64,000 nucleotides of DNA from Oopsacas minuta. Its lineage: Eukaryota > Porifera > Hexactinellida > Lyssacinosida > Leucopsacidae. The translations under genes were made by a program, and so were the position numbers. Position 1 is the first letter of the stretch, and each line of letters starts with the position of its first letter. The notes below the pieces were generated by a model. That model was not told the DNA's origin, did no database searches, and saw nothing but the letters and a program-made list of their open reading frames with translations. The stretch spans positions 248,001 to 312,000 of the forward strand of contig JAKMXF010000210.1 in assembly GCA_024704765.1 (NCBI GenBank). The letters run 5' to 3'. Positions 44,868 to 62,700 of the stretch are shown here, in pieces.

Positions 44868-47298
44868 CTATAGAGTGAGGATATTCTCATTTCCCTTCTC
44901 ATCCCCAATGGATTCCTGTGAGATATGAGCCTGTTGATCTGCTAGCTCTAACTTGCAGGCAAATAACTTCTGGAGATCTTCCCACATTCCCATTTGAGCT
45001 AAATTAGCGTTATGAGCAGATTTAACAATTTTCTGTTTCTCTCTCAGAGCTTTTCCAGCATTTTCAGATTCTTGTATTTTCCGTGTGTACACGTCTCTTA
45101 GAGATTTCTTCTTCTGGGAGTCTCTACCCCCCATGTATGTCTTGAGTTCATTTGATACTCTCTCTTGTTGTGCATTCACTTCTGTCTGCATGAACTGTAA
45201 GTAATGATACCTAATACAAATTCGCAATAAACAGACACATATGCTGTAATGAGTAGACTGGTTAAGTGGTTATATAATTACCTGCTTTCATCTGCCATAC
45301 ACTCCTGTCTGAGAACTTTCACTGTTGCCTCAGTCTGAATTCTCTGTCCCTCTAATCTGGCATAGAACGCATCATAAGTCTTCTTTTTCGCACTGTGCTC
45401 ATTTCTCAAATCTGCTTCCTGTTTTCTGAACGGGCGGAGTTGTTTAATTAGAGGAGCGAGGGAAGCCTTCTTTTCAGAAATTGCTCCAGAAAGTTTCACA
45501 ATCATCTACAAAGTGTTGAAATATGTATAACCAAGATATGTGGACAGATATATACAAAATACCTGTGACATGTTCTCTAGGGCATTACCCTTTTGTTCAT
45601 CTAGTTTTGACTTGACACCTGACACCTCTTCTAAGGTATCTTGCGCTTTTCTGAACCCGTGTACACCCTTATCTCTTTCTGCGTCTTCTAACACTACTCC
45701 TGACTCTCTAGCTTGGTGTTGAAGCAATTCATCAGTTCTAACTAATACTCCTACTTCAGCTTTCAACTCATTGAGCTCTTGTCTCTTCTTTTTGAATGTA
45801 TTACTCATTACACGGAGCTTACTCACATATCTGATCAAATAACATTAAATACTAATTCTATACTATTTGGTATGTCGTTAATATACCTTTTGAAGTCATC
45901 ACCTTTCAGAGTTTCAGTAGCTCCCATTTCTCTCGCCATCTCGCGCTTCTTATCAAGTTCCTCCTGCAGTTCACGAGATTGTTCTGCAGCATCTCTCCAC
46001 GAACTGTTCAAACCTGTTTTCTTGTTAGATACCATGCTAGCTTGTTGTCTGTACAACATCAGACTGTCATCTCCCTGTCAATCAATTCTAATATAACAAT
46101 CAATCAATCAAAGTGCAAAAATGTATACTTTTGTATCCATAGATTGCAGCTTGTTTGTGACCAGCTGTTCTATTTCACTGTTAACAGAATCTACAGCATT
46201 TCTCATAGAGTCTAAGTCTTGATCAGTCATTGCAGGTTCCATTGCAATTCGTTCTATTTCAGTGCATCTAGTCTTTAAGTCATTTATCTAACAAATATTA
46301 TAAATCTATAGAAGTCTTCAGATAAAAGTTTGTAAGCTGTTTTACCTCTTTAGGCAGTCTCTCCATAGCCAGGGCTTTCTTAAGTCTGAGTTCATCTTCA
46401 CTCATAACAAGCAGTGTATGTCCAGACATACGGTCCCCATGTGCTTGTAGTGCCTTCAATTCCTCGCTTAGCTTCATGCGACGGATATCTGCTTGGGATA
46501 TTAGATTCCTCTGAGCTTGTAGTTGTTCAGCTAAGTCAGTTTTCTGGTCTCTCTCCTTCCTGAGAGAACCACAAGCTTCCAAACTCTGTGAAAAGTTTGG
46601 TATTTGTTCAGCTCGCTTCTTAAGATTACTCAATCTATTCAAATGATTTAATAAAGTTATTCGTGATAAAGAGAGATAAAAGTCTGAATGTACCGATTTT
46701 GCAGCTGATCTCTCTCCTCTTCCATCCTCTCAATATCCTTCCTAACCTCCTCAGCACTAATTCCAGTGTTGAGGTTTTGTTGTCTAGCCCTGTGTAGCTG
46801 CTTGAATTCACCCAACAAGCTATCATATCGCGTGTACAACTCTTGTATCTACAAATTTCACGATAATTACTGATTAACATTATTATTTGTATTACTAACT
46901 TGATGATCAGCTAGGAATTCAGGTGGGACCTCAATCTTCACGAGGTATTGAGCTAGATAAGCTCTAGTTTTGAGATCAGGTAATCTAGCTAACAACCATT
47001 CCATGATAGGATATATTGTTCTCTTCTCTCCTCCTATCAAACTATGAGCCATATCGCGCTGTGGAGCAGGGAAGTTGTATTTCAACAGTTTTAAGAAATT
47101 CAACATTCTTAGGGTGGTGGTCTTAGGTTCTTCCTGACGGATATCAACCTCATGTTGTTGAGATATGTGAGCAAGAATATCGTTTAGAGCTTGTAACAGA
47201 GCTAGCGGCTCTAATTCATCAAATGTAATTATGTTGTAATTACGACTGAATGGAGGATGATTGAGAGCCTGAATTATCACCTTTATTTGTTCACTCAT
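44868..47298 (-). CDS. IFT81: Intraflagellar transport protein 81, 8 exons
   Basis: Core IFT-B1 protein; with IFT74 it binds tubulin for transport into cilia. Exons 46900-47298, 46694-46848, 46346-46634, 46129-46287, 45887-46074, 45563-45830, 45282-45505 and 44868-45210 join in frame to 674 aa (human 676). Start at MSEQIKVIIQALNHPPF (47298), matching human MSDQIKFIMDSLNKEPF. Residues 1-130 are the calponin-homology-like tubulin-binding domain (NYNIITFDELEPLALLQ, IYPIMEWLLARLP, RAYLAQYLVKIEVPPEFL). The remainder is coiled coil with conserved LYRQQASMVS, TLKGDDFKRYV and EESRYHYL-like positions. Introns are 45-71 bp. Confidence 0.97.
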
Positions 47299-48019
47299 GC
47301 TATCTAACCACCTGTAATGCACTTTAAAATAATTATAGGTTTGTAATTGTATTATCTATGGTAATTGAGAAGATAATCATTGTATCCATTAGTTATTCAG
47401 GTCCTATCAAGGCTAAGTAGGTCACCGTCTTGATACACAAATAAACGGTAGACCCCCGTTATAACGAGAATTTACTGTAATTACCCCTCAATACCCGGCT
47501 TGTACTCAAGAATCTGCCATCAGAACATTTTACAAGACATAATAATCCATAGATTTTGTAGAGGTATACGTCTAGCTATACGTATTGTTTGTTACTCTCA
47601 TTAATATATAACAGAAATTGACATGGAAATAAAGTTTATTAGAAAGTATGAAACAATGAATACGGAATTGACAGCAGAAAGCGAATTGTATACATGAAAA
47701 TATTGCGTGAAAATTTCTAAACAAATAAGGTAGAATTCTAATAAATATGTATAAAAATGAGCATGATGAGATTGAATCAACAAATCAATAGACGATATAT
47801 GTGGGTGATTATCCTTGTATATAACTGAGCATTAGAGGATCAGGATGATAAAAAAAGACAAACGGTCTAGAGCTTAATACATTTGATCGGTGATAAATCT
47901 GCAAGTTGGATGAACTGATACAAGTAATGAAGTTATGTAAAATAGTAAAAACGCTAAACATTATCGAACTATGAGAATGAACGGATGACGAATGGGTTAC
48001 TCATGAATTGAGTAGAGAG
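47299..48019. other. Spacer between IFT81 promoter side and the IGF2BP-like gene's 3' end
   Basis: 721 bp, AT-rich, non-coding. It holds a palindromic MITE-like remnant at 47446-47478: GTAGACCCCCGTTATAACG, directly followed by the inverted counterpart GAGAATTTACTGTA. Nothing else is recognised. Confidence 0.55.
47446..47478. repeat. Palindromic MITE-end remnant
   Basis: Short inverted repeat centred on CGTTATAACG, ending TTTACTGTA. Each arm resembles the ACAGT...CGTTATA terminal repeat of the elements at 6460 and 33936, so it looks like two terminal repeats brought together by internal deletion, or a distinct palindromic family. Confidence 0.4.
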
Positions 48020-52758
<4,739 letters not shown>

Positions 52759-53827
52759 TCCGATTACAGATATACACGAACTTGAAATGATTGGCTTTGA
52801 TGCAACGATCTGTGCACTAATCGAACATATAAAGCTAAATTATGTGATAACTTTGTATTGCACTTAGTTAGGCATAATGGAATATTTATACAAATTGCTA
52901 TATAGTTCTATACAATAAATCATAGCTATAATCGAGCATAGGTAGTTGTGAATAGAATCGTGATGAGTGGAACCAAATATTGGACCTATGATACTACGTT
53001 ACTGATGGTATAATTATAAACAAGCATTACTTCGGATTATTCGTAAAGTAAACAAATTAATGTATACTATATTAACCACAAGTAATGAATATCAATGAAC
53101 CGTAAAATATTTGGAAGGTGTAATCTAAAATGAGATAATTGTATCAAATTATACATTTCTCAATGACTGTCTGCTTTTATAAAGAAATATACATTCCTAT
53201 GTTCCCAAACTACTGGATCGAGTAACTGACTTAAAATTTAGAATTACGGGGAGAGTAAGGCAAGTTTTATGAGTAATTAATCCTATATAAGTCATGAGAT
53301 ATGAAATAAGTCTAAGGGCATGTGTGCTCTCCAATTACAAAGGAGTGTTCTTAATGACCTTCACCTTGAAATCAGTACGTATAGAACAAATGGGGTGGTT
53401 TCACTAGACTTGACTGGAGTGTTAGTAGCTAACTTCATATTACATAGAAAAGTGAACTTACACTTAATTCTGAGGTTGTATATGAGATCATCTTCTTGAT
53501 AAGGAATTCTGAATTCTGATATTGGTCACTCACACTCTAATGACTAAATTTATAAAACTAATCTATCAAACAAACAAAACAGTATGGATAACAAATGTAG
53601 ATTCTATATAGGAAATGGCATTGACAGGATTTCCTGGTAACATTTTGACTTGTGACACAGGTGTGAAATAATTCCTGTCCACCTGCTGACAAAGACAATT
53701 GTTCAATAAATAATAAATTGAATGATAAGTAGTACATAGCTGGAATTGTAGCATTCGATTATAAGCAAAAATTGATTAGAGTTCAGGTTACATTACAGTA
53801 GTGACCGGGTTGTTGAGTATATCACAG
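52759..53827. other. Spacer between IGF2BP-like promoter side and CFAP57 3' end
   Basis: 1.07 kb, AT-rich and non-coding. A 62-codon minus-strand frame at 53566-53754 has no family resemblance. It should hold the IGF2BP-like promoter and the CFAP57 3' UTR; no specific site is recognised. Confidence 0.5.
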
Positions 53828-56800
53828 CTATGTCGCTACCATTGGCTGATCAGAAACAGGAGGTAACTTGTCTCCCTTCGGGGTAGCCTCCTGGATCTCC
53901 TTTCTCAACTTCCAAATCTCTTTAGTCTGTCGTTCTATAATATCTTGAGGTTCTACAATCTCTGTTTTCCCCAGGCCTGTAGCTGGTATAACTGGTTTGG
54001 GGACTTGTCTCTCATCAAAGCCTTGTCGCTTGGCTATCACCATTGCCGTTTCAAGATCATGAACAGTTGAGCGTGCGATTTTTAGCTCTTTCCTCAGCTC
54101 ATTTATCTCTTTTATCAAAGTAACATTTTCTTGCATAATTCTTACATTATCAGATTTATGAATCTCACTTTCTTTCTTTAGTTTTTTCTTAAGAGCGGTT
54201 ACATTCCGTTCTAGGTGCTCTCTTTGACGAGCATATTCATCTTGTGCGTCTACTTCAAATTGTCCAACGCCTTTACTCAAACTATCCTCATCTATTTTGA
54301 AATAATTCTGGTAGAGAGCTACGACGCTGTCTTTCAATTGAGCAGGTTCTTGAATCAAACCAACTGTGTTGTGTAGATCAACCTTGAAGGATACAAATAC
54401 ATAATCGTAATCAAAATATCTATAATATTGCCCTATTTGGTGCTGATAATATACAAATTTCAGTTTTAAAATTCATATGTATTAGAGATTTAGAATTTCT
54501 GGAAAGGCTAACCGAAAGAATAGTGCTAACAAATGAAAGGATTCTAGCAAATCAGTATGAAATAATATTCCTGATAAAACGAATGAATTCAGCCAATTCT
54601 TTCGGTCAACAAATCAAATGGAATTGTAATCATTTAAATTTACTTGAAAAGCTCTTGTAAGTGCTGCTAGTCCTCTTGCTCTTTGTCTTTCTGAGAGAAG
54701 TTCTTTTGTGGTAGCTTTTAACTTAAGTTCTTTCTCATCACGTTCATGTTCTAAATTCTTACAGCTCTGAGACTTATCTTCCAACTCAGATTCCATCTTG
54801 TGGATCTGTTCCTTCTTTTCTTTAATTTCCTGCTCACGAGGTTCTATCTGCTTCTTCAATTCCTAAATTAGTTTCAATTCATGATATCCAACTGCTCAAT
54901 GGACTTCCCAGTACAAGCAAGTACAAAGGAGATTTACCTTAATTTTGTATTCTAATACAAATTTGAATTTTTCCAATTCCTGATTCTTTTTCTTGAGATC
55001 ATAAATTCTCTTCTCTTTGTCATGAATAGTATCATCTCTCTCTTGGATTTCCTTTTTGAGACCAACAATATCATTTTCAAGACTTTTAATCACACTATTC
55101 AATTTAGATTTCTCATTGGTTAGCTGGTCAATATCTTTTCTGAGATGTGATATATCTTTTTTCTGAGATTCACATTTCTTTTCAAAAACTCCTCTGTCTC
55201 CTAAAAATAACACAATATTTATTAAAGTACGAAATAGGGTGCTTTCACTTACTAATTAATAAAATTAAATTATAATTGGGAAAGTGTTATTAATCTGTTG
55301 AATAATTAATAGATCTTAATACGTCATACCTCTTAGCAACTCATTCTTCTCCTTCTCTTGTCTCAGTTGATGCTCGTAATTATTCCTCAGATCTAGAATT
55401 TCTCTATCAGCATCATCTTCCAATTGTTGTCTCAACTCTTCGTGCTCTCTCATCTGTTGGCGTAATTCTTCCTGTACTTGCTCTAATAGCCTACCTCTCT
55501 CTTCTAATTTGCTTTGGAACTCAATTGTATTTTCTTCCATGTCTCTTTGTCTCTGTGCGTGTAGCTCGGCTACTTTCCTCTCCTGTTGATCCTGTAGTCT
55601 TTGATTACGTGCTTGCAGTTCTTGATACTTCTCGTACTCAGCCATTAGTTTTTGGTTATTAGAAGCTTCTATCTCTTGTAACTCTCTAGCATGTCCCTCC
55701 CCCATTTGTTGCTCACTCTCTTCAGACTCCTGTTTAAATTGTTCATTTTCTTTCTGTACTTTCTCTACCTGACTCCTGCAAATACAGACAACGTTAGAAC
55801 TTATGTATTTAGCTATTTAGTATATAACTTACCTGAGAGCATTATGATCATTAATGAACTTATCAGTTAGACCCTTTATCTTATCCTGATACCCCATCTC
55901 CTTGATACGCATCTGGTAATCATTGTCAAGACAGAGCTCTTCTACTTTAGCTTTCAGTTCCTGTGTGAGTTGATTCTTCTCTTCTAAGTCACTTTTCGTT
56001 ATTAATATTTCCTCTGCATAGTTTATCTACGTATAAGTACAAGAATATACAACATTCTGCGAATTATATTTTGGTTAAAATAATTTTTACTAAATTACCT
56101 CTCTCTCCAGTTTAAGACCTTTACCCTCTTTATCAATTATTTTGAACATAAACACACACGCATCCTCTCCCGTAGTGATCAAGTACTGATCATCATATGT
56201 AATCTTTATACGAGTGACAGCACCGTTATGAGCTTGTGTCTCGTTGTATTTACCGGGATCAGATAGAGGGAACTTCATAGCTCTCACACCACCTTGGCTT
56301 GTACCACAGAATAGCATTCTACCTGAACGAGACAGCGCAACCTATCCGAGGAATGAGGTAATGAGATTTGTATCATATATTATTAGGAGTATAACTAGCC
56401 TGTGTTAGCACTGTATCTTCGGCTGGTACACGTCTAACCTCATGTCCATCCATGAGTACTAGTTCTTTGATATTACCATCTGAACCAACAACATAGCTTG
56501 TCTTTGCATCAGGAGATAGAGTGAGAGATGTGTAGATACATTGTCTGTGTACTGCTTCTCCTTCTCTGCAGCCTTTAGCTATAGACCATTCATAGACAGC
56601 TCCATCTGCACTACAGCTGATTAGACGCTGATCATCTTTAGAGAATGCCAGTGATCGAACCTAAAAATTGAAACATCACTACACAATTCTATAATTTATG
56701 TATATGTTTCACCTTTCCGTTATGTCCCTTCAAATCTTGTATATTCTCGAAGGAATAGGAACTGAATATCTGAATGAGATTGTTATTGACAGCTGCAAAC

Positions 56801-58580
56801 ATATGACCACCATGTGCAAACGCACACTCGCGACAACCACGAATAACAAATTCCTTAAACACGCGTATGTCGTCAAGCAGGATGTTCATTAGACGTAGTT
56901 TTTCTGAGAAGCCAGCTAGCAAAAATAGACCGGAAGGGTGTAGAGCTACAGAGTAAGCTTCTTCTTGAAACTCCTTCTGTAACTCAAGAGCGTTTGTCTC
57001 AAAATTCCAAATACGGATTGTCTTATCCATAGAACAGGTAGCAACTAGTGGTTTACGGAGACATACATCCAGTCCTGAATTAATATATTCAAATAAATTT
57101 TAATATATTTAATACTATATTAAACACATACACACCTTTAATTTGGTTCATATGGAAGGAGTGACTTAGTAAATCAAAAGAGACCTGATCAGTTCGTGTA
57201 GTGGTCATATCAGCAGTGCTAACCAGCAGAGAATATAGCTGATTACCCTTAGTGCTAGCCACTAGATTATCCTCTGACGGACTCATTGATAGACAAGATA
57301 CTTCATAGCAGTCTAGGAGAGATACACCTGTATACGCTCCATCACTACCATCCACTAAATGTATTTTATACAATTAATACTATTAATAGAAGTAATAAAT
57401 AGATATACTACACCTGGTAGCAGCAGAGATGGCTGAGTTTTGGCTACAAGTGACAAACTCATTTCAGGAAGATTATTAACTTTAACAACCTTCCTTCTGT
57501 AGAGATCTCTGTCATCTGATTTCTCAAACAAATGCAGTAATCCCACTCCTCCAGCACATATAAATCCTTTTGAATAAGATATAATGTATTCTATTCTGGG
57601 TACTCTTGGAGGAGGATCAAACATGGAAGTACTGGACACATCTCCGAATCGTGTCCTTTTTGAGCTAGAGTCTACAGAGGCTCGAACAGAAGTTGTTTGA
57701 GATCCTAGATGTTATATTCAATACCTGATTTAACACAGTAAATAAACAAATCAATAATTACCATCTCTTATAGATTGCCCTCCTCCAGCCTTAGCATCGC
57801 ATATATTATATTCCCATTTCAGGTCTGATCCTTCAAACAATTGCAAGCGACCATTACTAGTACCCAACACTAGTTTCTCTTCGGTTATCCAGCAGTGACT
57901 GAGGTAGTTAGATAGCTCTGTACGAGCGTATCCAAACGTTTTGAGAGCTCCCTCTGAATATCGTAGTAGTTTGTATATCATGTCACCTGTCAAACAAAGT
58001 ACTGTATTGTCAGTTGGATTGAATGACACCTGTTTAGCATCTCTTGCAACCTCTCCGCCCGCCTGTGTTCCGGCTCCTGGAGGTGAAACTTTTAGTGAAG
58101 CGAATACTTTTGCTTTATCCCATCCCCAGTAGAGTAATGTCTGAGAATCATACAGTAAATTAATAATATATAAGTTCGTATTATAATCGTATATACCTGA
58201 TCTGGCTTGTCTGTTAGAGAAGCAAGGTATTTACTGTCAGATGAGAAGGATATACTGATAAATGACAGTGATTGCATTTCTTTATACTGCAAGAGTTTTT
58301 TCTTATTAGTCACTAAGTCATGAATCACGATCTGACCTCTCTCAGTGCCTTTCTCTGCGATGGCTAGATACCTTTTGTTTGGACTGATAGCAAGACAGGA
58401 AGGTCCCAGCATAGTGGGAGACGTGGGGATAAATCTTTGAGTCTTTTGGTCGATGTTATAAATCACAATGTTGCTGCCTACAGGGTATATCACATTCTGT
58501 TCATCTATGAAATTTACGTTACCAACAACATCGGAGCGTAAGCCATAAGCGAAGCGTGTTTGTACACTAGCAATCGCCAT
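53828..58580 (-). CDS. CFAP57: Cilia- and flagella-associated protein 57 (WDR65), 14 exons
   Basis: WD-repeat/coiled-coil protein of motile cilia, needed for a subset of inner dynein arms. Exons: 58197-58580, 57762-58140, 57414-57704, 57136-57354, 56713-57074, 56400-56660, 56099-56341, 55833-56026, 55330-55775, 54938-55200, 54644-54862, 53828-54382 - I count twelve, not fourteen, coding exons in this final model. They close in frame at 1271 aa (human 1250). WD repeats fill the first ~700 residues ([59 protein letters not shown]). The rest is coiled coil with near-identical blocks: [40 protein letters not shown] and [13 protein letters not shown]. The exon ending at 56400 has a GC donor. No other oddity. 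Confidence 0.96.
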
Positions 58581-58937
58581 ATAAGTCTGTTCAGATTTTG
58601 GACAAACCTTTGAGCTAAGAAATAAGAAAAAGGATGTAATTAATTGAAGTTTATGAATTGCATAGAATAGCTTGCAATTATGTTATCACAACAATACAAG
58701 TAAAAAGCAACTGCAACCTCCTCAACATATTTTTGGGATTGTATTGTAAGAAATTTGTTCTCTAATATTATGTGGACACTACTGATAAGAAGTACTCAAA
58801 GCAATCACAACATATAACATCTGTTGCTAATATACAACATAATGCTTAGAAAGGATAATCAGATAAACAGCAAGTTCACAAGCACATACTATATAATCTC
58901 AAGCAATAAAATAGATAACTGTTAGTGCTGCTAAAAG
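58581..58937. other. Spacer between CFAP57 promoter side and ATP6V1G 3' end
   Basis: 357 bp, AT-rich, with no recognised element other than gene flanks. Confidence 0.5.
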
Positions 58938-59303
58938 CTAAGGAGCTTGATAATTCCTGTGTAGTTCAGGAGTTATGTTGTACACCTGTTCAAGGACCAG
59001 TTGAATAACTTTTTCTCTGTTTTTCTTCACCTGCACCTCTATTTCATCTATTTCGCCTGCTTTCTTCTCTTCAATTTGTTTTGTATATGAATCGCCTTGA
59101 CCGGTAGCAGCATGATTCCTCATTTCAAACTCACTTTGTTTCTCGTTTCGGAAATCCAAAATCGCTCTTTGAGCTTCATCTCTCGCCTCTTTAAGTCGTC
59201 TGGTCTTCTTTTCTCGAGCTAGTTTTATCTTGGCTTGAGCGTCTCGCTCTGCACTTCTGAGTGTCTGAATACCATCCTTGTTTCCACTGTGTTTGCTAGC
59301 CAT
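58938..59303 (-). CDS. ATP6V1G: V-type proton ATPase subunit G
   Basis: 121-aa peripheral-stalk subunit of the V1 sector; with subunit E it forms the stators that hold the ATPase head (human G1 118 aa). Start at MASKHSGNKDGIQTL (59303); the frame continues a little upstream without likely coding value. The N-terminal half is the conserved helix IQTLRSAERDAQAKIKLARE, then KTRRLKEARDEAQRAI and FRNEKQSEFEMR. The C-terminal helix carries VLEQVYNITPELHRNY, where the family has LLxxVxxIxPExHxNY. Single exon. Upstream is a short AT tandem of TATCAATATT units at ~59330-59352. Confidence 0.96.
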   Translation of the reverse strand: MASKHSGNKDGIQTLRSAERDAQAKIKLAREKKTRRLKEARDEAQRAILDFRNEKQSEFEMRNHAATGQGDSYTKQIEEKKAGEIDEIEVQVKKNREKVIQLVLEQVYNITPELHRNYQAP

Positions 59304-59777
59304 TTCACTAATTATCAAAATAATAATATTTATCAATATTTATCAATATTTATACATAATAGAGTACATGTAGAATTTCCTAACTGGATAAATGGTAAAA
59401 TATAATGGAAAATAAATGATAGGTTTCTATTAAATCATGAGGAAAATATGGTCACTATTAATAGCTCATATAAAAAGTAGATTTCATATTACGAGACAGG
59501 TACGTAGAGGCAGGTGGTGTATAGGGGGTAATTATTGCATACCACATACTGTAGTAACCAATAAATGAAATTGTTAATAGAAATAAAAAGAGAATTATAG
59601 ATAATATATAAATATAAAAGTAATAAAAGGAAGGGAATCATCCATATAAGGTCTGACTATACTAAAAATTATGTAAGAGTAGAGTTCGTCTCTAATCCTA
59701 AGAAAGTAAGTAAGTTTTAAGAAAAGAAATAAATAAAGAATAAAAATAAGGGTTGCGCGTTACATATTGAGAGTTCT
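59304..59777. other. Spacer upstream of ATP6V1G and downstream of the TIG-repeat gene
   Basis: 474 bp. It contains a short tandem of TATCAATATT (two full copies and partials, ~59330-59352) near the ATP6V1G start, then A-rich 3' flank of the TIG gene. No gene or RNA seen. Confidence 0.5.
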
Positions 59778-62700
59778 TTAAAACTCATCAGTCCTCATAT
59801 ACCGGAGTCCAGAAACAGTCAGATCTCCCACACAATAGATGCTCAGGATCTGACACACAGCCTTGATAGTGAGACTACACTCAACCCTATCTATCTCATT
59901 AGTGCCAAAGATAGGAGCAATATCAACAATACGAACAAATAAGCTGACGTCATTTTCAATGCCCATTCGTAGTCTCTCTGGTTGATAATATTGTGCTATA
60001 ATATTAACACCAAACTCAAGGGAAAATACGTTATAATCCATGAGATAGGTCGTAGTAGTGTTGACGTAGTGAGCTGTATTAATTGCAGTGAAATCATACG
60101 TACGTATAGTGACGTAAGCAGGAGAGGGATATTTCCTGTAGTCATGACGAATGACAGTTACATTACCAATAGGAAAGAGTTCCCCTACAAAGTACTGATC
60201 ACTCGTGAAGGAGAAAGTACCAGCATCATCGTAATGCAAAAACGTAACATTGGTATTGATGGGAGATAAAAATCCGTCTACAGTTACACTAATAGTAGAG
60301 AAACCAAGTCCTGGAGGTACAATACAAGTTAAAAGAGTATCATTTAGTATTATAGTTACGTTAAGGCAATATAGAGTTGAGTTATCTTCAGATTGATAGA
60401 ATATCACGATTGGAACAGGTGCATCTTCAGAGCGAGTAACCGGACCGAAATTCCGTCCGGTTATATTAACTTCTGTGTAGTAAGTACGGTATGTTGTCTC
60501 TGGGGTGGTAGATAAGATAATAGGAGGATTGACAGACCTGAAGGGTCCAGATACCCTTGTGCTAACCCCGTCTACCGTAATATTCAAATCATGAGTATTA
60601 GGACTCAGAGATGGAGTAACACAGATTATTGTATAGTTATCAATAACTACTAGATCAGTGCATTCCTCTCCACTGATTGATACAGTAACCACTGGACCAT
60701 CTTGTGATGCTGTTGACGGACCAAAGTTCTCACCATATATGGTAATATTAGTCCTTCCATATCTGGTGCCTATTATCGGATAAATACTAGTGAATATAGG
60801 TGGAGCTAAGTACGTGAAGGCACTGCTAATATTAATTTGCAATGCACTCTCATCAATTGTTAAACGGAGAGTTATAGGTATACCGATTATATCTGCTGTT
60901 GGAGTGTAGGTGGTTAGTACTGTGTTATTCTGTACAACTGTTGTGTTAAATGCTAATTTACCAGCTAGATGTACATCAACATCACGTTGTCCAGGGTAAC
61001 CAGATAGTGACCCAAAATTATCACCAATAATAGTTAGTTTAGTTCCTCCTATAGCTCTACCAGCTATAGGACGTACTGAAGTAAATAGAGGATCAGGGTA
61101 GCTCACGAATGACACGGCTTGAGTAGCATTTATAGTATCGACAAGAGGTAGAATTGGGTTAGTTGCCTTGTCAAAGAACGCGAGTGGAGTAAATGCAATG
61201 TATGTATCATCAATAGAAGTAGCTAATGATTTGTGTCTTTTGATGTAAGACCAGTCTACAGAGCTTACAACGATAACAAACACTTTACTCTCATTAAAAG
61301 CGACCCAATTCCCAGTAGAGAATATATAGCTATCTTGCGCAGATATTCCATCTTGTATAGTTATTTGGTTAATGTTAACTAGAGCAGATTCTACAGGTTC
61401 ATTAAACTCAAAAGTGAACTCTTCAGTGATTAAATTCACACTGAATTGGATCATATACGGGGGAGTGGTATCTGGTATGAATATGTTGGCCATAAGAGCT
61501 CCTCCGTCGTAGCGGGGTATCACAGGATTATTATTCATATCCATTATAAGAGATGAATCCCATATCAGCCAAGTATTATTGGTGCTAATAGCAAAGTTGT
61601 TGATACTCTTAATGTTATCAAGATCTGTCTTGCTTATCTGTATAGTCACGATTGTATTAAAAGATAAGTTAATACCAATACTGGAGCTAGTGAGAGTAAG
61701 TGATAATCCAGCAGTATTGTTCCTATAGCTCTGTAGAGTGAGGGACTGTACGTACAAAGAATAACCATTGATGGTTTCTCTGAATGTTAATTCTAGCAAT
61801 CCAGTGTCCATGTCTATTAGGAAAGAGCGTACCTGTGGTGGAGTAGTGTCTGGTGTGAATATTCGCACTTGTTGTCCTCGGCCATTAATTATCTCTTCAA
61901 TTCTATTCCCATTCATATCAGTGATTAGTAGATTAGAAAACGTGATATAGGTGTCAAGTTCACTTGTCATTAATGACATCATCTCTTTCAATGTATTAAT
62001 ATCTCCTAAATCAAAACTGAGATGTATAACCGTTGTATTTTCATAAGAATAATCCCCTTCAGTCAATCTGTAGTAGGAAATTAGAGACATCAGATTAGTA
62101 TACTGGTTAGATTGGATATTGATCTGAGTAACATCAAAGGAAGCTACATTGACAGTCTCATCAAATGTGAGCTGAATAATCTCAGTATTCATATTAATGT
62201 CATACGATACAAGTGATGGGTTAATAGAGTCAGGCGTGTAGCTTGTGACTTGTCGTGCATTATTTGTTGTTTCCTCCACCACTTGGTTACCGATCATATC
62301 AAGAATAGCATGCCTGGTTAGAGAGAGATATGTAGTAGCTTCAGAGGTAGCGAGATTGTATAGTTTCTTGATAGCATTCATATCATACGTACCTATCTCT
62401 ATAAGGATAACAGCTTGATTCTGACTATGAGATTGAGTGAAATTAGGAGCTTGTCCTGGTGTAAAAGCGTGATACTCACTCATAGCATTTGCAGAGCCTT
62501 GTAGCCTAAGCTGACTGACATTAAGAGAAGCAGTATTGACAGCTTCACTGAAGGTAAGCTCTAGGAGAGCAATGTCCATGGCTAAGTTAAATCCTAACAG
62601 AGTTGGAGGGACTCCGTCTGGAATGAAATTTCTGACTGGTATTGCGTTTGTGAATGGAATTTCTACTATATTATTCCTATTCATATCATCTATCGTATTA

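Noticed and set aside
53566..53754. 62-codon minus-strand frame between the IGF2BP-like gene and CFAP57
   Set aside because: Short, no motif, no credible splice link to either neighbour.
53828..58580. A 14-exon count for CFAP57
   Set aside because: The call text for that gene says 14; the verified list of exon borders contains twelve, and the summed length (1271 aa) uses those twelve.
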